Notes: generated by a model from the letters alone, not told the origin. Shown: positions 23,255-31,185, numbered from the stretch's first letter. The stretch is DNA of 31,202 nucleotides from HGM12587 sp964561705 (GCA_964561705.1 CAZLQJ010000010.1:1-31202), one strand, 5' to 3'. Translations and numbers: made by a program.

Positions 23255-24709
23255 CTAACGTCCGATCAACCACCGATAGATGCCTGCATATTTTTCCATG
23301 GACACATTCCATGAAAAGTCTTTCGCCATGCCTCTGTCAACGATCTGGTTCCATTGTCTTTTATGATCATAATATACACTTTTAGAATAGTTGATCACAT
23401 TTAACATATCTCCGGCATCATAATTGGTGAAGGAGAAACCATCCCCTGTATTTTCATACTCATTGTAAGGAATGACTGTGTCCTTTAATCCGCCCGTTTC
23501 ACGAACGATCGGCACAGTACCATAGCGGAAAGAGATCAACTGAGTCAATCCGCATGGTTCAAATCTGGACGGCATCAAAAATGCATCCGCTGCCGCATAC
23601 AGTTTCTGTGCAAGGGCATTGGAATAGCAGATATTTGCTGATACCTGTTCCGGTCTTTTCCAAGCATAATGGCGGAACATATTTTCATAACGTCCCTCAC
23701 CTGTACCGATCACTACCAGCTGAGTATTTTCATCAACGATTCCTTCCATCACAGCATTGATCAGATCCAGTCCCTTCTGGTCTGTCAGTCTGGATACCAG
23801 ACCGATCATATATTTGCTCTTATCCACCGGAAGTCCTAATTCTGCCTGAAGTTTCATCTTATTTTTATATTTTTTCTGTCGCCAGTTTTCTGCATTATAA
23901 TTTGTATAAAGATTTGGATCCGTCTCCGGATCGTATACCTTATAGTCGATACCATTCACAATGCCGCACATATCAAAATGGCGCGCCTGTAAAAGACCTT
24001 CCATGCCTTCACCATACTCCGGTGTCTGGATCTCTGCCGCATAGGTCTCAGAAACGGTCGTAATGTAATCAGAATAGGTCAAACCGCCTTTTAACATATT
24101 GGCATCTTTTTTGTATTCCAGTTTATCCGGCGTAAACAGATAATCATCAAATCCGCTGATGGCCTTCATGGTCTTCACATCCCAGATTCCCTGGAATTTC
24201 AGGTTATGAATCGTAAAAACAGTCTTGATTCCATGATAATACGGATCCCCTGCAAACTGATTTTTCAGATATACCGGGATAAATCCGGTCTGCCAATCAT
24301 GACAGTGAATAAGATCCGGTCTGAAATCGATCATCTTTAAGACGGATAAGACCGCTTTCGAGAAAAATGTAAATTTCTCAATATCGCCTCGGATATCTCC
24401 ATATGGCTTATCTCCGCCAAAATAAAACAGGTTGTCAATAAAGTAATACGTAATGCCATCCAGCTCATAGCTCATCACACCGCAATGGGTATCCGCAAAC
24501 TGTCCGCCAAGTTCCAGATAAAAATGTCCAAGATATTGAAATTCATTTCTGTACTTTTCAGGAATGCAAAGATAGTTTGGCAGCATGACACGCACATCGA
24601 ATTCTTCTTTATCAAATGCCTTTGGAAGTGCACCTGCTACGTCTGCCAGACCGCCGGTCTTTATAAATGGCACACATTCAGATGTGGCAAACAAAATCTT
24701 CTTTTTCAT
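23255..24709 (-). CDS. glgA: Glycogen synthase (ADP-glucose type)
   Basis: Extends alpha-1,4-glucan chains from ADP-glucose. The N-terminal KTGGLADV (17-24) is the ADP-glucose-binding signature of bacterial GlgA. The C-terminal GT5 part has SRFEPCGLTQLISFRYG and VRETGGLKDTV, with the catalytic Glu-x7-Glu. 484 residues, typical. The ATG at 24707-24709 follows GGGGGG; the open frame extends eight codons further without a site. No other glg genes are nearby, so glycogen synthesis genes are dispersed in this genome or elsewhere. With the amylase and pgi it suggests storage polysaccharide use. Confidence 0.95.
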   Translation of the reverse strand: MKKKILFATSECVPFIKTGGLADVAGALPKAFDKEEFDVRVMLPNYLCIPEKYRNEFQYLGHFYLELGGQFADTHCGVMSYELDGITYYFIDNLFYFGGDKPYGDIRGDIEKFTFFSKAVLSVLKMIDFRPDLIHCHDWQTGFIPVYLKNQFAGDPYYHGIKTVFTIHNLKFQGIWDVKTMKAISGFDDYLFTPDKLEYKKDANMLKGGLTYSDYITTVSETYAAEIQTPEYGEGMEGLLQARHFDMCGIVNGIDYKVYDPETDPNLYTNYNAENWRQKKYKNKMKLQAELGLPVDKSKYMIGLVSRLTDQKGLDLINAVMEGIVDENTQLVVIGTGEGRYENMFRHYAWKRPEQVSANICYSNALAQKLYAAADAFLMPSRFEPCGLTQLISFRYGTVPIVRETGGLKDTVIPYNEYENTGDGFSFTNYDAGDMLNVINYSKSVYYDHKRQWNQIVDRGMAKDFSWNVSMEKYAGIYRWLIGR

Positions 24710-24758
24710 GGATCTTCCCCCCGTCAAATTCACGTCCGAAATTTGTATTGATACTTCA

Positions 24759-24787
24759 ATGATACTCTAATTCCACATTTATTTCAA
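24759..24787 (-). promoter_or_regulatory. glgA promoter
   Basis: Minus strand -35 TTGAAA (24782-24787), 17 bp, -10 TATCAT (24759-24764), about 50 bp before the chosen start. Confidence 0.6.
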
Positions 24788-24838
24788 TACTTTTTCATGG
24801 TTTCAAACTTTACAAAACGGGCATTTTTCAAGGATTTT

Positions 24839-25735
24839 TTACAAATTCTGTACCTCTTTTTCTCGTTGCGGAAGCTGTGCCAGAAGGATTGCACAAAACA
24901 TCAGTACACAACCGGAAACTTCTCGAATACTCAGTGCCTGATCCAAGATCAGCCAACCTGCCAGTACAGAAAATACGCTTTCTAAACTCATCAGCAGGGA
25001 GGCCACCGTAGGATCCAGATCCCGCTGACCTACGATCTGTAAAGTATATCCCACACCGCAGGAAAGCACCCCGGCATATGCCAGCGGAACCCATCCATCC
25101 AAAAGTCCCCGAAGACTCGGTTCTTCCACAAGAAACGCCACCGCCATGGAAAGTACACCACAGACCAGAAACTGGATACAGCTCATCCGCACACCGTCAC
25201 ATTTCGGCGAAAAATGATCCACCAGCAAAATATGTACGGAAAAGAAACCGGCGCAGACCAGAACCATCAGATCTCCCTTGGTAAAGAAAAAACGCTCGCT
25301 GGTCATACAAAGCAGGTAAAGCCCCGCTGCCGCCAACACAACGCTGATCCATACCCTTGCACCAATCCGTTTTTTCAAAAAAACACCAAACAGCGGTACC
25401 AGGATAATGTAAAGAGCCGTAATAAATCCCGCTTTTCCCACTGTGGTAAAAGCAAGTCCATACTGCTGGAAATTGCTTGCCGCAAACATCACGATTCCAC
25501 AGAGTGTTCCTCCCAAAAGCAGAGATTTTGTGTCTTTTTCCTCTGTTTCTTTCTTTTTCCGATCCAGAACCCAGATGGTAGGAACGAGTACCGCTGCACC
25601 CAGCAGGCATCTCGTTCCATTAAAGGTAAAACAGCCCACCTGTTCGCCGCCGACACTCTGGGCAACAAATGCAACGCCCCAGATCAATGCGGTCAAAAGC
25701 AGCAACAAACTGTTTTTCATTTGATTTTTCTTCAT
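24839..25735 (-). CDS. EamA/DMT-superfamily transporter
   Basis: Ten predicted membrane helices in two EamA repeats (about 10-140 and 155-290). The first starts with LLLLLTALIWGVAFVAQSVG, the usual (A/L)xxWGxxF signature; the second begins near residue 155, and each repeat ends in a long hydrophobic helix pair. 298 residues. Members export amino acids, nucleotide sugars or other metabolites; the substrate cannot be told from sequence. It starts 2 bp after the MATE stop with only a weak ribosome site (GGGTGA inside the MATE end), so the pair is cotranscribed and translationally coupled. Confidence 0.85.
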   Translation of the reverse strand: MKKNQMKNSLLLLLTALIWGVAFVAQSVGGEQVGCFTFNGTRCLLGAAVLVPTIWVLDRKKKETEEKDTKSLLLGGTLCGIVMFAASNFQQYGLAFTTVGKAGFITALYIILVPLFGVFLKKRIGARVWISVVLAAAGLYLLCMTSERFFFTKGDLMVLVCAGFFSVHILLVDHFSPKCDGVRMSCIQFLVCGVLSMAVAFLVEEPSLRGLLDGWVPLAYAGVLSCGVGYTLQIVGQRDLDPTVASLLMSLESVFSVLAGWLILDQALSIREVSGCVLMFCAILLAQLPQREKEVQNL

Positions 25736-25737
25736 AA

Positions 25738-27108
25738 TTATTCACCCGCATCCATTTTAGAAATTACTTTTTTATTGATACGGATCAGGAAGAAGATGCA
25801 GGCAAGAAACGATGCACATTCTGCGATTGGAAATGCAAACCATACTTTTTCCACATCACCGGTCAATGCAAACAGATAGGCCACCGGAAGCAATACAACC
25901 AGCTGTCTTGCAATGGACATCAGCATACTGTAAACCGCATAGCCCAATGCCTGAAAAATACTTGAGCAGGCAATGGCAAAACCGGCAAACAAGAAACTGA
26001 TGCTAATGGTCCGAAGTGCAGGAACCCCGATGGCAGTCATCGTTTCGGAAGCTTCAAAGAAACTCAGCATCACTTCCGGTATCAGCTGGAACAGTGCGAA
26101 TCCGATCACCATAATGCCTACCGCCAGGATCATGCTGGTTTTCATCGCCTGTACCACACGTTTCTTTTTCTTTGCGCCATAATTGTACGAAATAATTGGA
26201 ATAATTCCATTGTTCAAGCCAAATACCGGCATAAAGATAAAACTCTGAAGCTTAAAATATGCCCCAAATACCGCTGCTGCAGTGGATGTAAACCCAAGCA
26301 GAATGATATTCATAAAATAATACATCACGGAACCTATGGAGGACATGATGATTGACGGAATTCCAATCTCATAAATCTGTCGGATCAGCGAAAACTGTGG
26401 ACGGAAACCCCGAAGTCGAATGCGGATCTCTGTATTTTTCTTCTGATTTAAATAAATGCCCAACATACCGCCGACGATCTGTCCTGCAACAGTCGCCAAC
26501 GCAGCCCCGGCAACTCCCATTTTCGGCAGCCCAAACATCCCAAAGATCAAAATCGGATCCAGAATAATGTTGATAATGGCTCCCACCCCCTGGGTAAACA
26601 TGGAATAAACCGTCTTCCCCGTAGACTGCAGCAATCGCTCAAAAAAGATCTGGATAAAAGATCCAAAACTCAGACAACAGCAGATGCGAAGATATTCCGT
26701 ACCATAGTTCACGATCTCTTCAATCTCTGTCTGGCTTCTAAAAAACGCCTCCGCCCCAAATAAACCTACCAATAAAAATACCACATAGCTGGCAAGGGCG
26801 AGAAATACCGCATGACTTGCGATCTCATTTACTTTCTTATAATTTTTGGCTCCCAGATTTCTGGAAAGAAGTGCATTGACACCAACGCCCGTTCCCGTTC
26901 CTACTGCAATCATCAGATTTTGGATTGGAAATGCCATGGAAACTGCTGTTAATGCATTTTCACTGATCTTTGCAACAAAAACACTATCGACAATATTGTA
27001 CAACGCCTGCACAAGCATAGACGCCATAATCGGCAGTGATACAGTGATGATCAGCTTAGGAACCGGCATAATGCCCATTTTGTTTTCCTGTCTTGCTTCG
27101 TTCTGCAT
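25738..27108 (-). CDS. MATE-family multidrug/organic cation efflux protein
   Basis: Twelve membrane helices over 456 residues, in two related halves. Typical NorM/DinF-type features include the initial LPIMASMLVQALYNIVDSVFV (cited as LPIMASMLVQALYNIVDS), GTGTGVGVNALLSRNLGAKN after the second helix, and QGVGAIINIILDPILIFG in the first half. Such proteins exchange cations (Na+ or H+) for organic cations or metabolites. Gene order MATE-EamA in one transcript suggests a shared export or drug-resistance function. The start is at ATG 27106-27108; no strong Shine-Dalgarno sequence is visible there. Confidence 0.9.
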   Translation of the reverse strand: MQNEARQENKMGIMPVPKLIITVSLPIMASMLVQALYNIVDSVFVAKISENALTAVSMAFPIQNLMIAVGTGTGVGVNALLSRNLGAKNYKKVNEIASHAVFLALASYVVFLLVGLFGAEAFFRSQTEIEEIVNYGTEYLRICCCLSFGSFIQIFFERLLQSTGKTVYSMFTQGVGAIINIILDPILIFGMFGLPKMGVAGAALATVAGQIVGGMLGIYLNQKKNTEIRIRLRGFRPQFSLIRQIYEIGIPSIIMSSIGSVMYYFMNIILLGFTSTAAAVFGAYFKLQSFIFMPVFGLNNGIIPIISYNYGAKKKKRVVQAMKTSMILAVGIMVIGFALFQLIPEVMLSFFEASETMTAIGVPALRTISISFLFAGFAIACSSIFQALGYAVYSMLMSIARQLVVLLPVAYLFALTGDVEKVWFAFPIAECASFLACIFFLIRINKKVISKMDAGE

Positions 27109-27165
27109 TTTTCTCTCGTACCTTTCTTTAAATATTTTATCAATTTACACATTGTAAAATAGCAT

Positions 27166-27229
27166 AAAAAAAGCACCGCCCCCGAAGCTTGAACTTCAAA
27201 AACAGTACTTCTAGTGCACCTTCAGGGGC
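27166..27229 (-). terminator. Terminator region after tRNA-Lys
   Basis: Seven T on the minus strand (27166-27172) follow a GGGGGCGGTGC stretch. The only long pairing I find for it is with the tRNA's own 3' half: GCCCCTGAAG (27220-27229) and CTTCGGGGGC (27178-27187), 10 bp with one G-T. The intervening part has only a small hairpin (GAAG...CTTC). A terminator is likely but its structure is unusual. Confidence 0.5.
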
Positions 27230-27287
27230 TCGAACCCTGGACACCCTGATTAAGAGTCAGGTGCTCTACCAACTGAGCTAAAGGTGC
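27215..27287 (-). tRNA. tRNA-Lys(CUU)
   Basis: Minus strand: acceptor stem GCACCTT / AAGGTGC with discriminator A at 27215, D arm TAGCTCAGTTGGTAGAGC, anticodon arm CCTGA-CTCTTAA-TCAGG giving anticodon CTT (AAG codons), and T arm CAGGG-TTCGAGC-CCCTG. 73 nt without CCA, none encoded. The anticodon would be read as Lys. Confidence 0.95.
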
Positions 27288-27316
27288 ATCACTATGCATT
27301 TTTCAACGCAAAATTT

Positions 27317-27345
27317 ATTATATACAGATAGTTTGAAAAATGCAA
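27317..27345 (-). promoter_or_regulatory. tRNA-Lys promoter
   Basis: Minus strand -35 TTGCAT (27340-27345), 17 bp, -10 TATAAT (27317-27322), about 30 bp upstream of the tRNA. It is the same arrangement as the tRNA-Tyr promoter, including TTGCAT as -35. Confidence 0.8.
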
Positions 27346-27382
27346 GTGTTTTTTTTATTTTTTTGAAATTATTTTCAAGTAC

Positions 27383-28033
27383 CTATTTTTCTCTGCTCGC
27401 GATCAGCTTACAGATTGGATTTCCCTGCGAAGAAAATTTTTCCTCGTATTCCGTCATAATGTTTCCTTTGTTCATTGTTTCATGATGATGAAGGTCAAAT
27501 GTATAAGCATCCAGGTTCCATCCCGCCTCTCGAACGGACTCTAAGGAAAAATCAAACAACGGACGGTTATCAGTCTTAAATTCCACCTTTCCGTCTTTTT
27601 TCAGGATTTTATGGTAACGTCCAAAAAACGTGGTGCTGGTCAGTCGTCTCTTCGCATGACGATCCTTCGGCCATGGATCTGAGAAATTCAGATAAATTCC
27701 GGATACCTCATCCTCTGCAAATACTTTTTCCAGATTCTCCGCATCCATACGGATAAACATCAGATTTGGCAACGGTGTTTCCTCCTGATCCATTTTTTCC
27801 AATGCACGAAGAAGAACACTGCTGTACTTTTCAATCCCCACATAATTGTTTTCCGGATGTCTCTTTGCCAGTTCCATGATAAACTGACCTTTTCCCATAC
27901 CGACCTCAATATACAGCGGATGATCATTTCCAAAGATCTCTTTCCATGTTCCTGCCTTGGTTTCTTCTTCATGTACCACATAGTCACTCGCCCCGATTAC
28001 TTCCCGGGAACCTTTAATATTTCTTAATCTCAT
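27383..28033 (-). CDS. trmB: tRNA (guanine-N7-)-methyltransferase
   Basis: Methylates G46 in the variable loop of tRNAs with SAM. Class I methyltransferase motif I is YIEVGMGKGQFI (about 41-52); the family signature NFSDPWPKDRHAKRRL (about 115-130) and the late KTDNRPLFDFSL follow. 216 residues, normal length. ATG 28031-28033 has GAGGAG upstream. It is the first gene left of the DnaA-box-rich region. A candidate -35 TTGACT (minus strand, 28107-28112) has only a poor -10, so its promoter is not clear. Confidence 0.95.
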   Translation of the reverse strand: MRLRNIKGSREVIGASDYVVHEEETKAGTWKEIFGNDHPLYIEVGMGKGQFIMELAKRHPENNYVGIEKYSSVLLRALEKMDQEETPLPNLMFIRMDAENLEKVFAEDEVSGIYLNFSDPWPKDRHAKRRLTSTTFFGRYHKILKKDGKVEFKTDNRPLFDFSLESVREAGWNLDAYTFDLHHHETMNKGNIMTEYEEKFSSQGNPICKLIASREK

Positions 28034-28436
28034 AGGGTCTCCTCATTTCTTTTTCTATTTTCTGACAATTTCAACAGCTGCAATCTCATTTTTTGACATA
28101 AAAAAAGTCAACATTTTTTTCGACAAACATATCCACATTCCAAATCTTTATCAAAAATAAACAAAACATTTGTTTTTAAAAAAACTATGTAAACCACTCA
28201 TTTTACACTTTGTATTTGTGGATAAAGTGGATAACTTCGTTGATAACTTCATTTTTCCTCAGTTTTTCCTGTTTTTTCATGTGGATAACTTTGGGATAAT
28301 TTTTTCCATTTTCGTGATTTTTTTTCGACAAAAATTTTCTCTTGTGCAAACTGCCAGTTTTCATTTTTCTGTCCACAACTTTTATCCACATCCCCAATGT
28401 GGAAAGTGTGGATAATTGGGGATAAATGCATTTTCA
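28034..28436. other. DnaA-box-rich gene-free region, candidate replication origin or DnaA-binding locus
   Basis: About 400 bp without a gene. It has four perfect DnaA boxes TTATCCACA: 28217-28225, 28280-28288 and 28407-28415 on the minus strand, 28382-28390 on the plus strand. Boxes with one mismatch lie at 28129-28137 (plus), 28226-28234 (minus, directly abutting the first perfect one) and 28417-28425 (minus). Two-mismatch copies lie at 28238-28246, 28291-28299, 28369-28377 and 28398-28406. On chance, a perfect 9-mer would appear about 0.003 times in this length. The left part (28080-28215) is a very AT-rich tract suited to unwinding. Two exact Spo0A-type heptamers TTCGACA (28119-28125, 28324-28330) and one with a mismatch (28092-28098) are interspersed. 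No dnaA or dnaN lies in the window, so origin identity is unproven. Confidence 0.6.
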
Positions 28437-29285
28437 TTATTTTTCGCAAAATACCAATTCCCTGATGGCGTGTGCCACACCGCTTTCATTATTAGACCTG
28501 CTGATATAGTCCGAAATTTTTCGAACCTCCTCTGTGGCATTTCCCATCGCTACTGCCACCCCGGCTGCTTCCAGCATGGCAAGATCATTCTGGGAGTCCC
28601 CACAGGCCATGGTTCCTTCCATCGGCACACCAATCTTTTCTGCTAAAAATCGTAATCCTGTACCTTTGGTCACACCGGCTCTTGTAAATTCCCAATTGTG
28701 ATAGCCGCCGCATAAATATTGCACCTGTGGATAACGATTCAGGATCTGCGCCGTTTCCTCACGCCCCAGAAGGGTTCCATCCTCCTGCAGAGCAAAATTC
28801 ACGGTCACTTTTTCCACATTTTTTCCTGTAGAGCGGATAAATTCTACCAGATCATCCACAACGATCCTTGTTCTTTCCACATGTTCATGCAATTCTTTCG
28901 GCATATCCATTTTTCTGATATTATGGCAGACAGATTTCGGGCAATAGACCAGTCCTTCAATATAAACATCATAGTAAACGTCCAGTTTCTGAATTTCCTC
29001 CAGGATTTCATAAACCACCTCATTGTTCAGACAATCCGAAAATACACATTCCTGGTCAGGAAATCTGTAAATGCCGGATCCGTTTCCGGTAATGGCATAG
29101 TGAATCCCCATTTCGTAGAGCATCTCCACTGGAAGTTCACTGTATGCCCGTCCCGTCGCAACGGCAACTTCCACACCTGAATCTGTAGCTTTTTTTAATA
29201 TTTCTCTATTTTCACGGGAAATTTCTCCCAGATCGTCAAATAAGGTGCCATCCATATCCAATGCGATCAATTTTATTTTTTCCAT
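28437..29285 (-). CDS. Cof-type HAD-superfamily phosphatase (HAD-IIB)
   Basis: Hydrolyses phosphate esters, probably sugar phosphates or similar. The catalytic DMDGTL (residues about 10-15) with the nucleophile Asp, VAVATGRAYSELP (motif II, Thr) and the C-terminal GDSQNDLAML (motif IV) define the family, and CGGYHNWEFTRAGVTKGTGLRFL (cited as AGVTKGTGLRFL) carries the motif III Lys. The C2-type cap lies between motif II and III. 282 residues. GGAGG lies 8 bp before the ATG at 29283-29285. Specific substrate unknown. Its stop is 12 bp from the outermost DnaA-like box. Confidence 0.9.
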   Translation of the reverse strand: MEKIKLIALDMDGTLFDDLGEISRENREILKKATDSGVEVAVATGRAYSELPVEMLYEMGIHYAITGNGSGIYRFPDQECVFSDCLNNEVVYEILEEIQKLDVYYDVYIEGLVYCPKSVCHNIRKMDMPKELHEHVERTRIVVDDLVEFIRSTGKNVEKVTVNFALQEDGTLLGREETAQILNRYPQVQYLCGGYHNWEFTRAGVTKGTGLRFLAEKIGVPMEGTMACGDSQNDLAMLEAAGVAVAMGNATEEVRKISDYISRSNNESGVAHAIRELVFCEK

Positions 29286-29338
29286 TCATCTTTCCTCCAT
29301 TCGCCTATTATAAATTATTCAATGTTTTCTAGCAATAA

Positions 29339-29370
29339 GAAAGGACCGATAATTTCCTATCGATCCTTTC
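29339..29370 (-). terminator. Terminator after the NlpC/P60 gene
   Basis: A 13-bp stem with one mismatch (GAAAGGACCGATA at 29339-29351, TATCGATCCTTTC at 29358-29370) and a 6-nt loop. Both flanks are T/A-rich. On the minus strand it lies 20 bp after the hydrolase stop. Confidence 0.7.
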
Positions 29371-29389
29371 TTTTCTATATTTCATGTAA

Positions 29390-30493
29390 TTAGAAGATAC
29401 GTCTGACTGCCAATACCTGTCTGTAATTTGCCGGTGAAGTATATTTAATCCCTGTGCTTGCGGTACTTGCATGTACGATCGTGTTGTTTCCAACATAGAT
29501 GCCAACATGACCACTGTAACAGATAATATCACCCGGCTGTGCTTCGCTTAAGGAAACACCATATCCCACACTTCTGAGTGCACTGGAAGAATGTGGCAGA
29601 GATACGCCAAAGTTCGCATAAACACTCATAACGAAACCGGAACAGTCAGCACCATTGGTCAGGCTTGTTCCGCCGTATACATACGGATTACCTACGAACT
29701 GACATGCAAAGTTTGCAACTGCGTTTCCTGAAGAGGATCCTGCGGAATTTCCAACCGTCACTTTTGACTTTCCGGAAGATTTTTTGGAAGCTTTTTTTGC
29801 TGCTGCAGCCTGCGCTGCTTTTCTTTCAGCTTCTTCTCTTGCAAGACGGGCTTCCTCTTCTGCTTTTGATTCTGCCTGTACATAATCTGTACGAAGGGTT
29901 ACATAATCTGTAGATACCCAGCCTTCACCTTCTTCGATGGAAACCTTCACCCATCCTTCTTTTTCCTCTGCTACAACCAGTTCTTCTCCTTCCGGCACAA
30001 GACCCAAAATAGAACTTTCTGTTGTCGCATCCTCACGAACACGAAGAGTCTGTGTGATCACTGTCGCAAGTCTGGTACCTACTTCTTTTGCAAGTGCTTC
30101 TGCTTCCTCACCAACGACTACGAATTCTTTTTTTACATAACCTTCTGAAATAGAACCGGAAGAAATCTTATACCATCCATCAACTTCTTCTAATACCTGT
30201 CCTGCGGATTTATCGTATAATTTTCCTACGACTTCTTCCTCTTCGCTTGGACCTTTTCGAACGTTCACGTAATTGTTTACTTTTGCAATGCAAAGACTTT
30301 TATTTGTCGCTGCAGTATCAAGATATTCTTTGATCTTGACTCCGGCATTGATCGTATTTTCTTCATAGGCTTCCAGTGCTGTGGCAATCCCTGCACTGCT
30401 GCCTAAGCTTAAACCTGCAGCCTGGGAATTGATATCACATACAGAGATCATCGCCACGGCTGCGAATATATAAATCAGAATTTTACTTTTCAT
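29390..30493 (-). CDS. Secreted NlpC/P60 endopeptidase with two SH3b domains
   Basis: Cell wall hydrolase that cleaves peptide stems of peptidoglycan. A signal peptide covers residues 1-26 (MKSKILIYIFAAVAMIS... SQAA). Two SH3-type wall-binding domains follow (about 68-126, with VNNYVNVRKGPS, and about 143-200, with LRVREDATTESS). A charged Ala/Lys/Glu linker (205-245) leads to the NlpC/P60 domain (about 255-367), with catalytic Cys284 in NGADCSGF, His329 in SGHVGIYVG and His341. The layout resembles Firmicutes wall hydrolases used in daughter-cell separation. 367 residues. GAGG lies before the ATG at 30491-30493. The promoter has a symmetrical element over its -10, so the gene is probably regulated. 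Confidence 0.93.
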   Translation of the reverse strand: MKSKILIYIFAAVAMISVCDINSQAAGLSLGSSAGIATALEAYEENTINAGVKIKEYLDTAATNKSLCIAKVNNYVNVRKGPSEEEEVVGKLYDKSAGQVLEEVDGWYKISSGSISEGYVKKEFVVVGEEAEALAKEVGTRLATVITQTLRVREDATTESSILGLVPEGEELVVAEEKEGWVKVSIEEGEGWVSTDYVTLRTDYVQAESKAEEEARLAREEAERKAAQAAAAKKASKKSSGKSKVTVGNSAGSSSGNAVANFACQFVGNPYVYGGTSLTNGADCSGFVMSVYANFGVSLPHSSSALRSVGYGVSLSEAQPGDIICYSGHVGIYVGNNTIVHASTASTGIKYTSPANYRQVLAVRRIF

Positions 30494-30534
30494 AAGTACC
30501 TCAAATCTTACATTTTTTACATGGTTTATTACAA

Positions 30535-30559
30535 AATTGTTACATATAATATAACAATT
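30535..30559. promoter_or_regulatory. Palindromic operator candidate over the -10 of the NlpC/P60 promoter
   Basis: AATTGTTA (30535-30542), 9-nt spacer, TAACAATT (30552-30559): perfect 8-bp arms centred on 30547. It covers the -10 hexamer (30548-30553), which suits a repressor. It does not match the PerR-type motif in this window. Regulator unknown. Confidence 0.5.
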
Positions 30560-30576
30560 CTTCTCATAAATGTCAA
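30548..30576 (-). promoter_or_regulatory. Promoter of the NlpC/P60 gene
   Basis: Minus strand -35 TTGACA (30571-30576), 17-bp spacer, -10 TATATT (30548-30553), giving a leader of about 50 bp. The -10 lies inside the palindrome at 30535-30559. Confidence 0.75.
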
Positions 30577-30672
30577 CCGCCTGTAAAAAACTGACAAAAT
30601 CTTAAGAATTTGCATAAAAGACCGATAAATATCCTTAATAATATATAGATAGTAAAATTTTTTTAAAAACAC

Positions 30673-30701
30673 TTGCAATTTCTCTAACTTTCCATTATAT
30701 T
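30673..30701 (+). promoter_or_regulatory. perR promoter
   Basis: Plus strand -35 TTGCAA (30673-30678), 17 bp, -10 TATATT (30696-30701), 49 bp before the perR ATG. It is followed after 4 bp by the operator-like sequence at 30706-30722. The stretch 30577-30672 upstream shows no gene and no clear site. Confidence 0.7.
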
Positions 30702-30705
30702 AAAA

Positions 30706-30722
30706 TCAATAACAATTACTAT
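30706..30722. promoter_or_regulatory. PerR/Fur-type operator candidate in front of perR
   Basis: Core AATAACAATTACT (30708-30720) matches 11 of 13 positions of the perfect palindrome AGTAATAATTACT found at 31188-31200. The wider 17-mer is identical at 15 of 17 positions to 31186-31202. It begins 4 bp after the -10, at about the start of transcription, as expected of an autoregulatory repressor site. Confidence 0.6.
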
Positions 30723-30750
30723 TTCTAATTTATAACGAAAGGAGGCAGCA

Positions 30751-31137
30751 ATGGCCATTTTAAAACATAGTCGCCAGAGAGATTGCATTAAAGAATTTCT
30801 TATGGGACGCACCGATCACCCAACTGCTGATATGGTTTATGCCCATGTAAGGGAAATCTTCCCAAATATCAGTCTGGGAACTGTTTACAGAAATCTATCA
30901 CTTCTTTCCGAGATCGGAGAGATCCAAAAACTCACCTGTAACGGACCTGACCGTTTCGATGCAAATACCATGCCTCATTATCATTTCACCTGCACCAGCT
31001 GCGGCTGTGTAGAGGATCTGCATTTTGATCAGGAACCTTCCTTCCCTGAACTATCTCCGAAGGATTTCAACGGCATGATCGAGCAGGTAACATTAAACTT
31101 TCACGGAATTTGTGAAAAATGCATAAAAAAATCATAA
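30751..31137 (+). CDS. perR: PerR-type Fur-family metalloregulator
   Basis: Peroxide-sensing repressor. 128 residues: an N-terminal winged-helix domain (TDHPTADMVYAHV, ISLGTVYRNLSLLSEIG) and a metal-binding C-terminal domain. Candidate regulatory-metal ligands are His23, Asp70 (in DRFDA), His76 and His78 (in PHYHF) and Asp89. The two CxxC pairs for structural zinc are at 81-84 (CTSC) and 121-124 (CEKC). DRFDxxTxxHYH is the PerR pattern; Fur proteins usually have HHDH-type motifs, so PerR is favoured. GGAGG precedes the ATG. It is on the plus strand, divergent from the NlpC/P60 gene. Operator-like repeats flank its promoter and the next one. Confidence 0.88.
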   Translation: MAILKHSRQRDCIKEFLMGRTDHPTADMVYAHVREIFPNISLGTVYRNLSLLSEIGEIQKLTCNGPDRFDANTMPHYHFTCTSCGCVEDLHFDQEPSFPELSPKDFNGMIEQVTLNFHGICEKCIKKS

Positions 31138-31153
31138 ACCTCACAAAATAGAG

Positions 31154-31181
31154 TTGACAAGTACACAAAATATGATATACT
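31154..31181 (+). promoter_or_regulatory. Promoter of the gene after perR (gene beyond the window)
   Basis: Plus strand -35 TTGACA (31154-31159), 16-bp spacer, -10 TATACT (31176-31181), followed after 4 bp by the operator-like palindrome. It lies 17 bp after the perR stop with no clear terminator between. Confidence 0.7.
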
Positions 31182-31185
31182 TATA

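Noticed and set aside
25214..25879. 221-codon plus-strand frame opposite the EamA and MATE genes
   Set aside because: Antisense to clear membrane protein genes; Lys/Gln/Asn-rich shadow without a start site.
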